A stretch of 64,000 nt of DNA from DATJGR01 sp041739525 (lineage in GTDB: Bacteria; Pseudomonadota; Gammaproteobacteria; Pseudomonadales; Azotimanducaceae), in NCBI GenBank assembly GCA_041739525.1, contig JBGSNQ010000165.1, positions 1-64,000 of the forward strand, read 5' to 3'. The notes below the pieces were generated by a model. The model was given only the letters and a program-made list of their open reading frames with translations. It was not told the origin of the DNA and searched no databases. This document shows positions 52,505-61,597 of the stretch, one piece after another. Made by a program: the position numbers and the translations under genes. Each line of letters opens with the position of its first letter. The stretch's first letter is position 1.

Positions 52505-52598
52505 CGCCCTTCTCCGGGACTAGCGCGCACGCGCCGGCATCATGTGGACCCGATAAAACGTGTCCGGCCCCAAGGAAGACGAGCGTCGCCTCCGCGCC

Positions 52599-54269
52599 TC
52601 AGATTTTCAACAGCGAGTCGAGCTCCTCCAGGAACAGCGCCACCTTCTCGAGCTGATCCGGCAGGGTGAGATAGCGCGATTCGTTGGTGGCCGGCGACCC
52701 CGGCCGAAAGCCGAGGTTGAGCTGCAGCGGGTACCGCGGGAAGTCGGTGATGAGCGTGCGCAGACAGTGGGCTGCGCGCGGATCGAGTACGAGCCCGAGC
52801 AGCACCAGGTTGTCGCCGACGTCCTCGAAATCGCCATCTTCGATCAGGTCGAGCAGATCCGGCTCGCTCACGGCAGATTCGATCTCGTCCAGAATCCAGC
52901 GCTTGCGTCTCAGCTGCTCGCGGACGTGTTCGGAGCGCAGTACGTCGAGCAACGTCCGCGCAACGTGCATCGGCAACGCCTGGATCAGGTGCCAGCCGAT
53001 CTGGAACAACCGCACGATGCCGGGGCGGCTTTCAAGCATCCGTTCGATCGAATCGGCGCGGTCCAACGCACTCGTTGGGCGGCCGTTCGAATCCGCCTCC
53101 AGAACGTGATGCATCCCGAGGTTTGCGCAGGCGAGCGCCGCCTTGGCAGCCTCGGCTTCCGTGAATCGCGCTCCCTGATACCAGCTTCCCGCCATCAACA
53201 CGTTGGCGAGAAAAATGAGTTCACCGAGCCGGGCACCGAACACATCGGGGCGCGTCAGCTGCAGGCGGTCGAGGCGCGCCTGCAGTTCGAGCGGCGCCTC
53301 GCGCGAATCCTTCGGTCCTTCCAACAATTGCGGTTGCCGATCGCCGGTGATCTCGGCTTCAGCCAACGCGGACTCCAGGGCGCGCAGTTCCAACGGCGCG
53401 ATCGGCGCTTCGTCCGGTTCTTCGTCGGAACCCTGCGTCTGCGCCCTGCGCTGTTCGGCAGCCGCCGCCGCAGCCGCAGCCAGTTGATCGAAGTAACGTT
53501 GCGCAATTGCGTCGTAGTCGGTTTGCGCCACGAGGTTCTCGCGCGCGGCCTGCCGCGTGGTCTTTAGAAATACGGCGGCCATCTGCGGCGTAACGAAGCC
53601 GCTGCGTTCGCGGCGCTGTTCCCGTTCGTGCGTCTCATCGTCGAGCAGCAGATGTGCGTCGGCATCGAAGTCGCGCATCGTCGGCGCCGACGAGCAGCGC
53701 GCCAGCACACGGTAGAGAAACTCGCTGTCCTCGGCTTCGAGTTCCATGAGCGCCGTTTTGACGATGTCCCATTCGTCCTCGTGAATGGAGGTCACGATGT
53801 ATTCGCCGATCACCTCGAACGACACGTTGTCGCTCTCGAGCTGACACAGCACGCACACGCAGCTGCCTTCCACGTGCTCTGCACCGACGGTGCGGTCGAT
53901 CACGGAGATCAGCGGCGCGAAGTTGAGCACCACGAACGTATCGCCCAGATCGATTAGGCGTTGCGTCGCGAACGCCGACCCCGCCTCGAACATCACGTCG
54001 AGCCATTCGAGGAATCGTTCGGGCCGCAGCCGATCGGCGCGCCCCGGCGTGAGCGACTCCCACAACGACTCATCGAGCACGTCGCGCATCTGCTCAGGTG
54101 TGGTCAGCGCGATCAGATCGCCAGCGTCGTGCAATCCAACGTGCTCGATCAGCCGCTTCAGCACCGGCGGCTCGAGCTTGCGAACGAAAGCCGGCAATGC
54201 CGGGTTGTCGGTGAGCGTCTTCATCAGACGCTTCGATGATTGAGCTTTCGTCAGTTGGCGTTTCGGCAT
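52599..54269 (-). CDS. DUF6178 family protein
   Basis: A 556-residue soluble, largely helical protein matching the DUF6178 pattern: LTDNPALPAFVRKLEP at the start and GRADRLRPERFLEWLDVMFE. Further matches are IREDEWDIVKTALMELEAED-like sequence in the middle and RYLTLPDQLEKVALFLEEL at the end. A long Ala/Glu/Gln-rich low-complexity stretch lies about residues 265-300. Function is unknown. No partner gene is evident; 90 bp separate it from the cytochrome operon downstream. Confidence 0.85.
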   Translation of the reverse strand: MPKRQLTKAQSSKRLMKTLTDNPALPAFVRKLEPPVLKRLIEHVGLHDAGDLIALTTPEQMRDVLDESLWESLTPGRADRLRPERFLEWLDVMFEAGSAFATQRLIDLGDTFVVLNFAPLISVIDRTVGAEHVEGSCVCVLCQLESDNVSFEVIGEYIVTSIHEDEWDIVKTALMELEAEDSEFLYRVLARCSSAPTMRDFDADAHLLLDDETHEREQRRERSGFVTPQMAAVFLKTTRQAARENLVAQTDYDAIAQRYFDQLAAAAAAAAEQRRAQTQGSDEEPDEAPIAPLELRALESALAEAEITGDRQPQLLEGPKDSREAPLELQARLDRLQLTRPDVFGARLGELIFLANVLMAGSWYQGARFTEAEAAKAALACANLGMHHVLEADSNGRPTSALDRADSIERMLESRPGIVRLFQIGWHLIQALPMHVARTLLDVLRSEHVREQLRRKRWILDEIESAVSEPDLLDLIEDGDFEDVGDNLVLLGLVLDPRAAHCLRTLITDFPRYPLQLNLGFRPGSPATNESRYLTLPDQLEKVALFLEELDSLLKI

Positions 54270-54373
54270 GCGCGGAACCTCCAGCTCGAAGGAACGCGGC
54301 GTTGTACGCCTCTTATTCGACCCGGAACAGACTAGGCAGTTCGACCGAGGGCTGGTAACTTATGACCACAGTG

Positions 54374-54410
54374 AAAAAAACGGCGACTCGAAGTCGCCGT
54401 TTTCGTTTCC
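54374..54410 (-). terminator. Intrinsic terminator (bidirectional, stronger leftward)
   Basis: AACGGCGACT (54379-54388) pairs with AGTCGCCGTT (54392-54401) around a CGA loop. Flanking A and T extend the stem, and on the minus strand the stem is followed by a run of seven T. It ends 20-57 bp after the stop of the CYP153 gene and so should terminate that transcript; read rightward it has a shorter T-tract. Confidence 0.88.
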
Positions 54411-54430
54411 AGCTCCTGAACGCCCGCGTC

Positions 54431-55801
54431 TCAGCCGCGAATGCGTACCGGCAGTTCGCGGATGCCGTGGATGAAACTGGACTTCAGGTAAACCGGATCG
54501 CCAACCACTTCGATCTTCGGGAAGCGCTTGTGCATCTCTTCCCAGATCACGCGCAACTGCATCTCACCCAGGCGATTGCCGAGGCAGCGGTGGATGCCGA
54601 ACCCGAACGACAGGTGATGCCGCGCGTTGGCACGGTCGATGAGGAACTGGTTCGGATTCTCGATCGCGTCGGAGTCGCGATTGCCCGAGATGTACCACAT
54701 CACCACCTTTTCGCCCTGCTTGATCTGCTTGCCGCCGATCTCGGTATCTTCGAGCGCGGTACGTGCCATGTGCGCCACCGGTGATTGCCAGCGGATGATC
54801 TCGGGAACCATGTTGGTGATGAGCCCGGGATTCTCGCGCAGCTTCTTGTACTCGTTGGGGAACTGGTTCAGTGCCAGCACGCCACCGGTGATCGAGTTGC
54901 GGGTTGTATCGTTGCCACCGACGATGAGCAGCAGGATGTTGCCGAGGTATTCGTTCGGCGGCATGTTTTTGGTCGACTCACCATGCGCCAGCATCGAGAT
55001 CAGGTCGGCCTTGTGGGGATTCTTGACGCGCTCTTTCCAGACCTCGTCGAAGTAGCCGTAACACTCCCACAGCACCTTGAAGCCCTGCTCCACGGTTTCG
55101 AAATACTCGGGATTGCCGAGGTTCGACACACTGTCGGACCAGTAAATCAGCTTATGGCGGTCTTCCTGCGGAATGTCGAACAGCGTTGCCAGCATCTGCC
55201 CCGTGAGTTCCACCGACACGTGGCGCACCCAGTTGAAGTCTTCGTTGCGTGGCAGGTTGTCGAGAATGTTGCAGGCGCGCTCGCGGATCAGCGGCTCGAG
55301 GTCCATCAAGTTGCGCGGCGTGAACATCGGCGCGACCACCTTGCGCTGGTTCTCGTGCTTCGGCGGATCTTCCTGAATGAACATCGGCAGATCGAACTGC
55401 GGATCGGGATCGGCGCCGCCCCCCAGGCTGATGCCGCCGATCTTCGAGTCGGACGAAAAAATCTGGTGGTGCGAGTCGCAGTACATGATGTCGTTGAACT
55501 TCGTCAGCGACCAATAGGGGCCGAACTGACTCTTCGCGCAGTAATGCACCGGCGCTTCTTTGCGCATACGTTCGAAGTACGGCCACATGGCGTCGGCTTC
55601 GAACAATGCAGGATGACCGACGTCGATCGATTCAAGTGGTACCGCGTAGGGATCCTGCTTCACGTCGATCGGCCACATCGCCGCGAACTGGGCGTTCGTC
55701 ATGGTCGGATCGAACGCCGGCATGGTGGTGCGCAGATGCGCCTTGATCTTTTCCTTGCTGGCGTCGATTTCGGTCTGCTTGATCGCTACTGCTTCGCTCA
55801 T
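54431..55801 (-). CDS. Cytochrome P450 of the CYP153 (alkane/fatty-acid terminal hydroxylase) type
   Basis: A 456-residue P450. CYP153 markers are EAPVHYCAKSQFGPYWSLTKF, LTGQMLATLFDIPQEDRHKL, IVGGNDTTRNSITGG (I helix with the acid-Thr pair D-T), EIIRWQSPVAHMAR (ExxR), and the Cys loop SFGFGIHRCLGNR. Family members hydroxylate terminal carbons of alkanes and fatty acids using a ferredoxin and reductase, which are not adjacent here. The start is ATG 55801. Tandem 20-bp repeats lie 60-140 bp upstream, and an intrinsic terminator lies downstream. Confidence 0.93.
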   Translation of the reverse strand: MSEAVAIKQTEIDASKEKIKAHLRTTMPAFDPTMTNAQFAAMWPIDVKQDPYAVPLESIDVGHPALFEADAMWPYFERMRKEAPVHYCAKSQFGPYWSLTKFNDIMYCDSHHQIFSSDSKIGGISLGGGADPDPQFDLPMFIQEDPPKHENQRKVVAPMFTPRNLMDLEPLIRERACNILDNLPRNEDFNWVRHVSVELTGQMLATLFDIPQEDRHKLIYWSDSVSNLGNPEYFETVEQGFKVLWECYGYFDEVWKERVKNPHKADLISMLAHGESTKNMPPNEYLGNILLLIVGGNDTTRNSITGGVLALNQFPNEYKKLRENPGLITNMVPEIIRWQSPVAHMARTALEDTEIGGKQIKQGEKVVMWYISGNRDSDAIENPNQFLIDRANARHHLSFGFGIHRCLGNRLGEMQLRVIWEEMHKRFPKIEVVGDPVYLKSSFIHGIRELPVRIRG

Positions 55802-55860
55802 GATCGTTTCCAACTTCCGGGGGTATCGAGTATTGCATAGCGGACCGCTGCGCCAAACCA

Positions 55861-55940
55861 CAGGCGGCTGTGCCGCTCCTCAGGCGGCTATGCCGCTCCA
55901 CAGGCGGCTGTGCCGCTCCTCAGGCGGCTGTGCCGCTCCA
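55861..55940. repeat. Four tandem 20-bp hairpin repeats in a divergent promoter region
   Basis: Units 55861-55880, 55881-55900, 55901-55920 and 55921-55940 are exact 20-bp repeats of CAGGCGGCTGTGCCGCTCC plus T or A. They differ only at loop and end positions. Each holds a GCGGC/GCCGC hairpin. The array lies between the divergent CYP153 and CinA genes, about 60 bp from one start and 46 bp from the other. Confidence 0.9.
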
Positions 55941-55985
55941 GGCGGTGGCTGTATCGTGATGCGCATTGCGACAACAGGAGTTTTT

Positions 55986-56474
55986 ATGCAACGGCTGCTT
56001 CCGCTGGCTGAACGCACCGCCGAATTGCTCAAGGCGCGTGGCGAAACGATCGCCGTCGCCGAATCGTCCACGGCCGGACTGATCAGCGCTGCGCTGGTCG
56101 CGGTACCCGGCGCTTCGGCCTACTTCGTCGGCGGCGGCGTCATCTATACGGCCGTCGCACAACGCGCCTTACTCGACATTCCACGCGAACAGCTCCGCGG
56201 CATTCGCGCCTCTACCGAACCGTACGCGCGGCTCGGCGCGCAGACCATTCGCACCAGGCTCGCGACCACCTGGGGAATCGCCGAAACCGGCGCCACAGGA
56301 CCCACCGGCAATCCATACGGCGACGCGGCAGGCCACAGCTGCATCGCGGTCGATGGACCCGTGCAGCGATCCATCACGCTCGAAACGCACCGCAGCGACC
56401 GCGTCGACAACATGTGGGCGTTCTCGGAAGCCGCGCTGCAACTCCTGATCGACTGCCTGACCGCGCGCGGGTGA
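55986..56474 (+). CDS. CinA-type nicotinamide-nucleotide amidase (PncC family)
   Basis: A 162-residue protein equal to the CinA C-terminal domain: VAESSTAGLISAALVAVPG, YFVGGGVIYTAVAQRALL, IAETGATGPTGNPYGDAAGH and the closing AALQLLIDCL. It deamidates nicotinamide mononucleotide to nicotinic acid mononucleotide in the pyridine nucleotide cycle. It lacks the N-terminal molybdopterin-like domain of full CinA. The start is ATG 55986 with AGGAG upstream. It is divergent from the CYP153 gene. Confidence 0.93.
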   Translation: MQRLLPLAERTAELLKARGETIAVAESSTAGLISAALVAVPGASAYFVGGGVIYTAVAQRALLDIPREQLRGIRASTEPYARLGAQTIRTRLATTWGIAETGATGPTGNPYGDAAGHSCIAVDGPVQRSITLETHRSDRVDNMWAFSEAALQLLIDCLTARG

Positions 56475-56509
56475 CGTCCGTTACACGGCCGAGTTGTTAT
56501 AGTGCGACC

Positions 56510-56776
56510 ATGAAGAAGAACTCCGGCAAACCGCGCGCATCCAAAGCCGATCGCGCGTACTTCGCGCGGATCGCACGCGGAAATCGAGCGATCGTCGATG
56601 AGCGCCCGCCGAACTCCCTCGACGAAATGCTGGATCGATTGGAACGAATCAGACGCGACCTCGGGGCGATGGCGCGTCCAGGGATCACGGCCGATGGCGA
56701 CGGCGATCTGGCCAGCCACCTCGCCTTCCTCGAACGCCAACACCGAATCGACGGACATGGAACGCACGGCGCTTAG
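56510..56776 (+). CDS. Small basic/acidic protein, possible antitoxin-like partner
   Basis: An 88-residue protein with a Lys/Arg-rich N-terminus (KKNSGKPRASKADRAYFARI) and a helix-rich middle (SLDEMLDRLERIRRDLGAM). I recognise no family. The start ATG 56510 lies 35 bp after cinA. It overlaps the nucleotidyltransferase gene by 20 bp, so the two are co-translated. This arrangement, with a small gene before a nucleotidyltransferase-fold gene, resembles toxin-antitoxin modules such as AbiE/MenAT, where the antitoxin precedes. Confidence 0.6.
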   Translation: MKKNSGKPRASKADRAYFARIARGNRAIVDERPPNSLDEMLDRLERIRRDLGAMARPGITADGDGDLASHLAFLERQHRIDGHGTHGA

Positions 56777-57278
56777 CGCGCTCGCACGGCTCCTCGACTC
56801 TCTGTCGATCGAGTGGACTCTCATCGGCGCATTGGCTGCCAATCGATATCGCGCCTCACCGCGTCTGACTCATGACATTGATCTGCTGCTCGCCGACACC
56901 GGCCCCGGACTCGATCAGCTCGAGTCCGCGCTGAACTCGGCGGGCTGGTCCGTGCGTCGCGCCGACGCCGCAGGGGAGCTATTGCGTCTGCGGCATGCGG
57001 AACTCGGTGTCGCCGATCTCATCGTTGCCGGCACGCAATACCAGCTGCAAGCGCTGCGGCGCGCGCACGAGGAGCCGATCGGGGAAGCGGTTTCCGCGCG
57101 CGTACTCACACCTGAGGACGTAATCCTGCACAAGCTGATCGCGGGCCGTAGCCAGGACATCGCCGACATCGAGGCCATCATCGAAGGTGGCGTTCCACTC
57201 GACAAACGCTATCTGGCCGAATGGGCACGCTATTGGGATGTAGCCGCGTTGTGGGAGTCGTTGCGCGGCAAACGCTAA
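56757..57278 (+). CDS. Nucleotidyltransferase-fold protein (AbiEii/DUF6036-like)
   Basis: A 173-residue protein. It starts with WTLIGALAANRYRASPRLTHDIDLLLAD, in which the helix Gly-Ala and the paired Asp of DIDLLL match the metal-binding motif of the nucleotidyltransferase superfamily, and VLTPEDVILHKLIAGRSQDIADIEAI in the C-terminal part is characteristic of the AbiEii/DUF6036 group. Members are toxins or RNA-modifying enzymes that transfer nucleotides to tRNA or protein. The overlap with the small gene upstream suggests a two-gene unit. Confidence 0.8.
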   Translation: MERTALSALARLLDSLSIEWTLIGALAANRYRASPRLTHDIDLLLADTGPGLDQLESALNSAGWSVRRADAAGELLRLRHAELGVADLIVAGTQYQLQALRRAHEEPIGEAVSARVLTPEDVILHKLIAGRSQDIADIEAIIEGGVPLDKRYLAEWARYWDVAALWESLRGKR

Positions 57279-57394
57279 GCGAATCGGGTCGCGCGCGATC
57301 GCGGCAGGGAACCGCTCCTCACCACACATCGTCGAGCATATGCAGCGCAGCGCGGAATCCGGCATATTGGCCGATCGAATCCGCACGCACGTTC

Positions 57395-59611
57395 ATGCTC
57401 GAGACGTTTCTTGCCGAACTGAAGCGCCGCAAGGTACTGCGCGTAATGGGCGCCTACGCAGTGGTCTCGTGGGGCGTGCTGCAGGTCATCGACAAACTGT
57501 TCCCGGCGCTGATGTTGCCGCCGTGGACGATCACGTTCGTCGCCGTGCTGCTGATCATCGGCCTGCCGATCACCGCGATCATCACGTGGGCGTTCGAAAT
57601 CACGCCCGACGGCATCCGACGCACCACCTCCGAGCCGGAACCGGGTACCGCGCGCGCCGGTTGGCTCGAGACGGCGCTGCTCATCGCAATTGTCGTCGCG
57701 GTCGGAATCTCGTTCGTTCAGCTGCACGAACGGATGGCTGCGCCCGAGCCCGCGACGACGGCTGCAACCCAAGCAACGGCAGCAACCACCGCGGCGAACT
57801 CGATCGCGGTGCTGCCGTTCACCAGTTTCAGCGAAGACGCCGAAAGCAACTACTTCGCTGACGGACTCACTGAGGAGCTGATCAACGAACTCGCCAACAT
57901 CCCGGGAATGAAAGTGTCGGGCCGAACTTCGTCGTTCTATTTCAAGAACCGCAACGAAGACCTGCGCGAGATCGGCCGCACCCTGGGCGTTTCGCAAGTG
58001 CTGGAAGGCAGTGTGCGCCGGGCCGGCGACAAGCTGCGCATCACCGTGCAGCTGATCTCCACATCGGACGGATTCCACCTGTGGTCGCAGACATACGATC
58101 GGCGTATGGACGACATCTTCGCGATTCAGGACGACGTAGCGATGAACGTCGCGTCGGTGCTCGAGATGAAGATCGGCGCGCCGAACCGCGAAGGCACCGA
58201 CACCATGCACGATATGGAAGACTATCGGTTGTATCTGATCGCGCTCGCGTTGCTGCACGAGCGCGCGCTGGAACCGCTCACGCAGGCGCGCGAGCTGTTC
58301 ACGCAACTCAAAACCCGTGAACCCGACAATGCCGATGCGCTCGCCGGCTACACGCAGGCAACGATGTTGCTGGCGGGTACCTATATGACGCTCGACTTCG
58401 AAGCGGCATCGAAGGACGCCATCGCTGCTGTGGAGCACGCACTCGAAGTGGATCCGAACTCGGTCAGCGCGAATGTCGCCGCCGGCGCCGCGTACACGGT
58501 ACTGCTGCATCGCACCGACGACGAGCGTTACCGCGTGCAGGCCGAGCGTACCCTGGCGCGCGCCGTGGAACTGGCGCCCGAGGATCCGGACGCACTCGCT
58601 ACATACGGCACACTGCTGAACGAAATGGGCAACTACGAATCCGCATACGAACTGCTTCGGCGGGCCACGACGCGGGATCCGCTGTCGCGCGTTGCACAAG
58701 CTCAGCTGATCACCTCGCTCGAAGGGCTGGGGCGCCTCGCCGAGGCACGCGAAAAGTTGATCACGCTCGGGCAGATGTATCCTGACTATGTCTTTCCGCA
58801 ACTCGAGCTCGGCGAGCTGTTGCTGACGCAGGGCCAGCTCGACGCCGCGCTGCCGTATCTGCAGAAGGCGCATGCATCGAAGAGCAGTCCGCGCGCCACG
58901 TTCGCGCTCGCACTCGCGTATCTGAACCTCGGCCTCGAAGACGAAGTGCGCGCAACGCTTGCGCAGCTCGACTATTCGCCGCTGTCGGTGCCGTTCGGCG
59001 AAGTCATTCTGCTCAACTCGCGCGGCGACGAGGCCGGCAGTTTTCGTCTGGCACAAACACAACTCGAAAAGACCAATGATCCGATCTGGCAGTCGCTGCT
59101 GATCAATTCGTCGCTTGCGCTCGGCGATCTTGCAACGGCGCGGCGCGAACTCACGAAACTCACACCCACACTGCTCGCGACGCTCGATGCTTCCCACTCG
59201 CAGCCGGAACCGGCGCTGCTGGTCGGCGAGTTGTTGATCCAGGAAGGCCGCAAGGACGATGCAGCGCGGGTGTTCGAAACCCTGCTCGCGACGCTAGCAC
59301 CGCCGGCACACGGCTATGAACCCGCGCTGCGTAAAGTGACACGCGCGAAGATCCTCGCCCGTCTCGGCAGAAACGACGCGGCCATCGACGAACTGCGCGC
59401 CGCACAGCTGCAAGGCAACCGCCTGCTGTGGGATTTCGACTTCGTGCAGCGGCTCGACCGCGTGCCGGCGTTCGAGACCATTCGCGACGATCCGCGCTTT
59501 CGCGCCGTGATCACAGACATGGAAGCCGACAATCGTATGATGCGCGACCGCGTTCTGAAACAGACCAACGCGCAAGCTGCGCCGCCGCCAACCAAGAGGG
59601 AACGCTCGTGA
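57395..59611 (+). CDS. TolB/FlgO-like domain and TPR membrane protein
   Basis: A 738-residue protein. Residues 18-65 and about 90-110 contain membrane segments (ITFVAVLLIIGLPITAIITW and a third helix). The family start resembles LAELKRRKVLRVMGAYAVVSWG. A TolB/FlgO-type domain follows (about 130-260: IAVLPFTSFSEDAESNYFADG, LTEELINELANIPGMKV, and LWSQTYDRRMDDIFAIQDD). About nine TPRs occupy the rest. Proteins of this kind often carry a cyclase or LuxR domain; none is present here. The stop overlaps the PQQ dehydrogenase GTG by 4 nt. Confidence 0.85.
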   Translation: MLETFLAELKRRKVLRVMGAYAVVSWGVLQVIDKLFPALMLPPWTITFVAVLLIIGLPITAIITWAFEITPDGIRRTTSEPEPGTARAGWLETALLIAIVVAVGISFVQLHERMAAPEPATTAATQATAATTAANSIAVLPFTSFSEDAESNYFADGLTEELINELANIPGMKVSGRTSSFYFKNRNEDLREIGRTLGVSQVLEGSVRRAGDKLRITVQLISTSDGFHLWSQTYDRRMDDIFAIQDDVAMNVASVLEMKIGAPNREGTDTMHDMEDYRLYLIALALLHERALEPLTQARELFTQLKTREPDNADALAGYTQATMLLAGTYMTLDFEAASKDAIAAVEHALEVDPNSVSANVAAGAAYTVLLHRTDDERYRVQAERTLARAVELAPEDPDALATYGTLLNEMGNYESAYELLRRATTRDPLSRVAQAQLITSLEGLGRLAEAREKLITLGQMYPDYVFPQLELGELLLTQGQLDAALPYLQKAHASKSSPRATFALALAYLNLGLEDEVRATLAQLDYSPLSVPFGEVILLNSRGDEAGSFRLAQTQLEKTNDPIWQSLLINSSLALGDLATARRELTKLTPTLLATLDASHSQPEPALLVGELLIQEGRKDDAARVFETLLATLAPPAHGYEPALRKVTRAKILARLGRNDAAIDELRAAQLQGNRLLWDFDFVQRLDRVPAFETIRDDPRFRAVITDMEADNRMMRDRVLKQTNAQAAPPPTKRERS

Positions 59612-61575
59612 CCGTCTTCGAATCCGCAATCAGGCGCCTGATTTCCTGTCTGCTCATTTGCGCCAGCACGATTCCGTTGGGGGCCTTCGGCGCGGAGCCA
59701 CGCGACAGCGAATGGCCGACGTATGGCAACGACCCCGGTGGCAGCCGCTACGCCGCGCTCACGCAAGTCACGCGCGACAACGTGGCGCAGCTGACGCAGG
59801 TATGGAGCTATCAGACCGGCGACCTCGGCGAGGGATATCCAAGCGCCGAACGGATGGCATTCGAAGCGACGCCCATCCTCATCGACGGCGTGCTCTACGT
59901 CAGCACGCCCTATGGGCACGTGCACGCGATCAAAGCCGCCACCGGCGAAGCGGTGTGGCATTTCGACGCCCATCTTCCCAACGACCGATCCTATTCGGAG
60001 AACACCTCGCGCGGTGTCAGTGCGTGGCGCGATCCCGACGCGGCGGCCGGCGCACCGTGTGCACTGCGCATTCTGTTCGGCACGCTCGATGCGCGACTCA
60101 TCGCGCTCGATGCGAAGACCGGTCTCGCGTGCGCCGACTTCGGCAAGAACGGCAGCGTCGACCTGAACGAAGGCAGCCGGCCGCGCGATCCGGGAAATTA
60201 TCTCGTCACGTCGCCGCCAGCGTTGTGGCGCAACCTCGTCATGGTCGGCTCAGCGGTGGGCGACAACCGCGCGGTCGACAACGAGCTCGGCATCGTGCGC
60301 GCGTTCGATGCGCGCACGGGCGCCCTGGTGTGGTCGTGGGATCCGATTCCACGCACGCCCGACAACCCGGTGTATTCGGAGTGGACCGACGAAGCGGCGA
60401 AGATCACCGGTGCGGCGAATGCGTGGTCGGTGCTGTCGCTCGATGTCGAGCGCGGTTTGCTGTTCGTGCCGGTGGGTTCCGCCAGCCCGGATTTCTTCGG
60501 CGGCGAACGCACCGGCGACAACCGTCACGCGAACTCGATCGTCGCATTGAACGCCGCGACCGGTGAAGTCGTGTGGGCGCGACAGCTCGTACATCACGAC
60601 GTGTGGGACTACGACATGCCGGCGCAACCGGTACTGATCGACCTGCAACGCAACGGCCAGAGCGTGCCCGCAGTAGTGCAGCCCACCAAGATGGGCATGC
60701 TGTTCGTGCTCGCCCGCCGCACCGGCGAACCGCTGTTCGGCATCGAGGAACGTCCCGTTCCACAAAATGGCGTCGAAGGCGAAGTGCTGTCGCCGACCCA
60801 ACCGTTCTCCGCGTTGCCGTCGCTGGTGCCGAACGCACCGCTAACAGCTGACGACGCGTGGGGATTCACGCCGTGGGACCGCGGCAAGTGCGCTGACCAG
60901 ATCACTAAGCTGCGCTCGGAAGGCATCTACACGCCGCCGAGTTTGCAGGGCACCGTGGAGTGGCCCGGCTATTCGGGCGGTTCGAACTGGGGCAGCGTGT
61001 CGTTCGATCCTGTACATCAGCTGGTCATTGCGAACACCAACCGTTTGCCGTTCGTCGTGCAGTTGATCAAGCGCGACGAACTGAAAGCCACCTACGAATC
61101 GAAGGTGTATCCGGATTCCGAATTCGCGCGCCAGACGGGCACCCCTTACGGCATGCGACGCGAACTGATCAAGTCGCCCATCGGTGTGCCGTGCACGGCG
61201 CCGCCCTGGGGCACCCTCACCGCGATGAATCTCACCACCGGCTCGATCGCGTGGCAGGTGCCGCTCGGCACATCGCGCGATCTCGCACCCTGGCCGGTGT
61301 GGTTCATCGATGGCGTGCCGAACATGGGCGGCTCCATCGTGACGGCGGGCAACGTGGTATTCATCGCCGCCGCTAGCGACAACTTCCTGCGCGCGTTCGA
61401 CGTCGAAACGGGCGCCGAGTTGTGGCGCGGACGGTTGCCGGCCGGCGGTCAGGCCACGCCGATGACGTACATGCAGAATGGCCGCCAGTACATCGTCATT
61501 TCCGCGGGCGGTCACGGCGGCATGGGCAGCACGCGCGGCGACTATGTGGTCGCGTTCGCCCTTCCGTCTTCTTAA
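59608..61575 (+). CDS. PQQ-dependent (quinoprotein) dehydrogenase
   Basis: A 655-residue secreted quinoprotein. A signal peptide (residues 1-27) precedes an eight-bladed propeller with WPTYGNDPGGSRYAALTQV, TPILIDGVLYVSTPYGHVHA, and VHHDVWDYDMPAQPVL (the DYD sequence and Trp being typical of glucose/quinate-type dehydrogenases). PMTYMQNGRQYIVISAGG is at the end. It oxidises an alcohol or sugar in the periplasm with PQQ. No PQQ biosynthesis genes are in the window. The start is GTG 59608 with AGAGGG upstream, coupled to the TPR gene. Confidence 0.9.
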   Translation: MTVFESAIRRLISCLLICASTIPLGAFGAEPRDSEWPTYGNDPGGSRYAALTQVTRDNVAQLTQVWSYQTGDLGEGYPSAERMAFEATPILIDGVLYVSTPYGHVHAIKAATGEAVWHFDAHLPNDRSYSENTSRGVSAWRDPDAAAGAPCALRILFGTLDARLIALDAKTGLACADFGKNGSVDLNEGSRPRDPGNYLVTSPPALWRNLVMVGSAVGDNRAVDNELGIVRAFDARTGALVWSWDPIPRTPDNPVYSEWTDEAAKITGAANAWSVLSLDVERGLLFVPVGSASPDFFGGERTGDNRHANSIVALNAATGEVVWARQLVHHDVWDYDMPAQPVLIDLQRNGQSVPAVVQPTKMGMLFVLARRTGEPLFGIEERPVPQNGVEGEVLSPTQPFSALPSLVPNAPLTADDAWGFTPWDRGKCADQITKLRSEGIYTPPSLQGTVEWPGYSGGSNWGSVSFDPVHQLVIANTNRLPFVVQLIKRDELKATYESKVYPDSEFARQTGTPYGMRRELIKSPIGVPCTAPPWGTLTAMNLTTGSIAWQVPLGTSRDLAPWPVWFIDGVPNMGGSIVTAGNVVFIAAASDNFLRAFDVETGAELWRGRLPAGGQATPMTYMQNGRQYIVISAGGHGGMGSTRGDYVVAFALPSS

Positions 61576-61597
61576 GAAGGACAGCCGGCTTCGTGAT

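Noticed and set aside
55861..55940. The tandem 20-bp array as a CRISPR.
   Set aside because: Units adjoin with no spacers and no cas genes are present.
57275..59197. Antisense open frame of 640 residues over the TPR gene.
   Set aside because: Its translation is Arg/Gln/His-rich, typical of a GC-rich shadow, and the plus strand encodes clear TolB and TPR domains.
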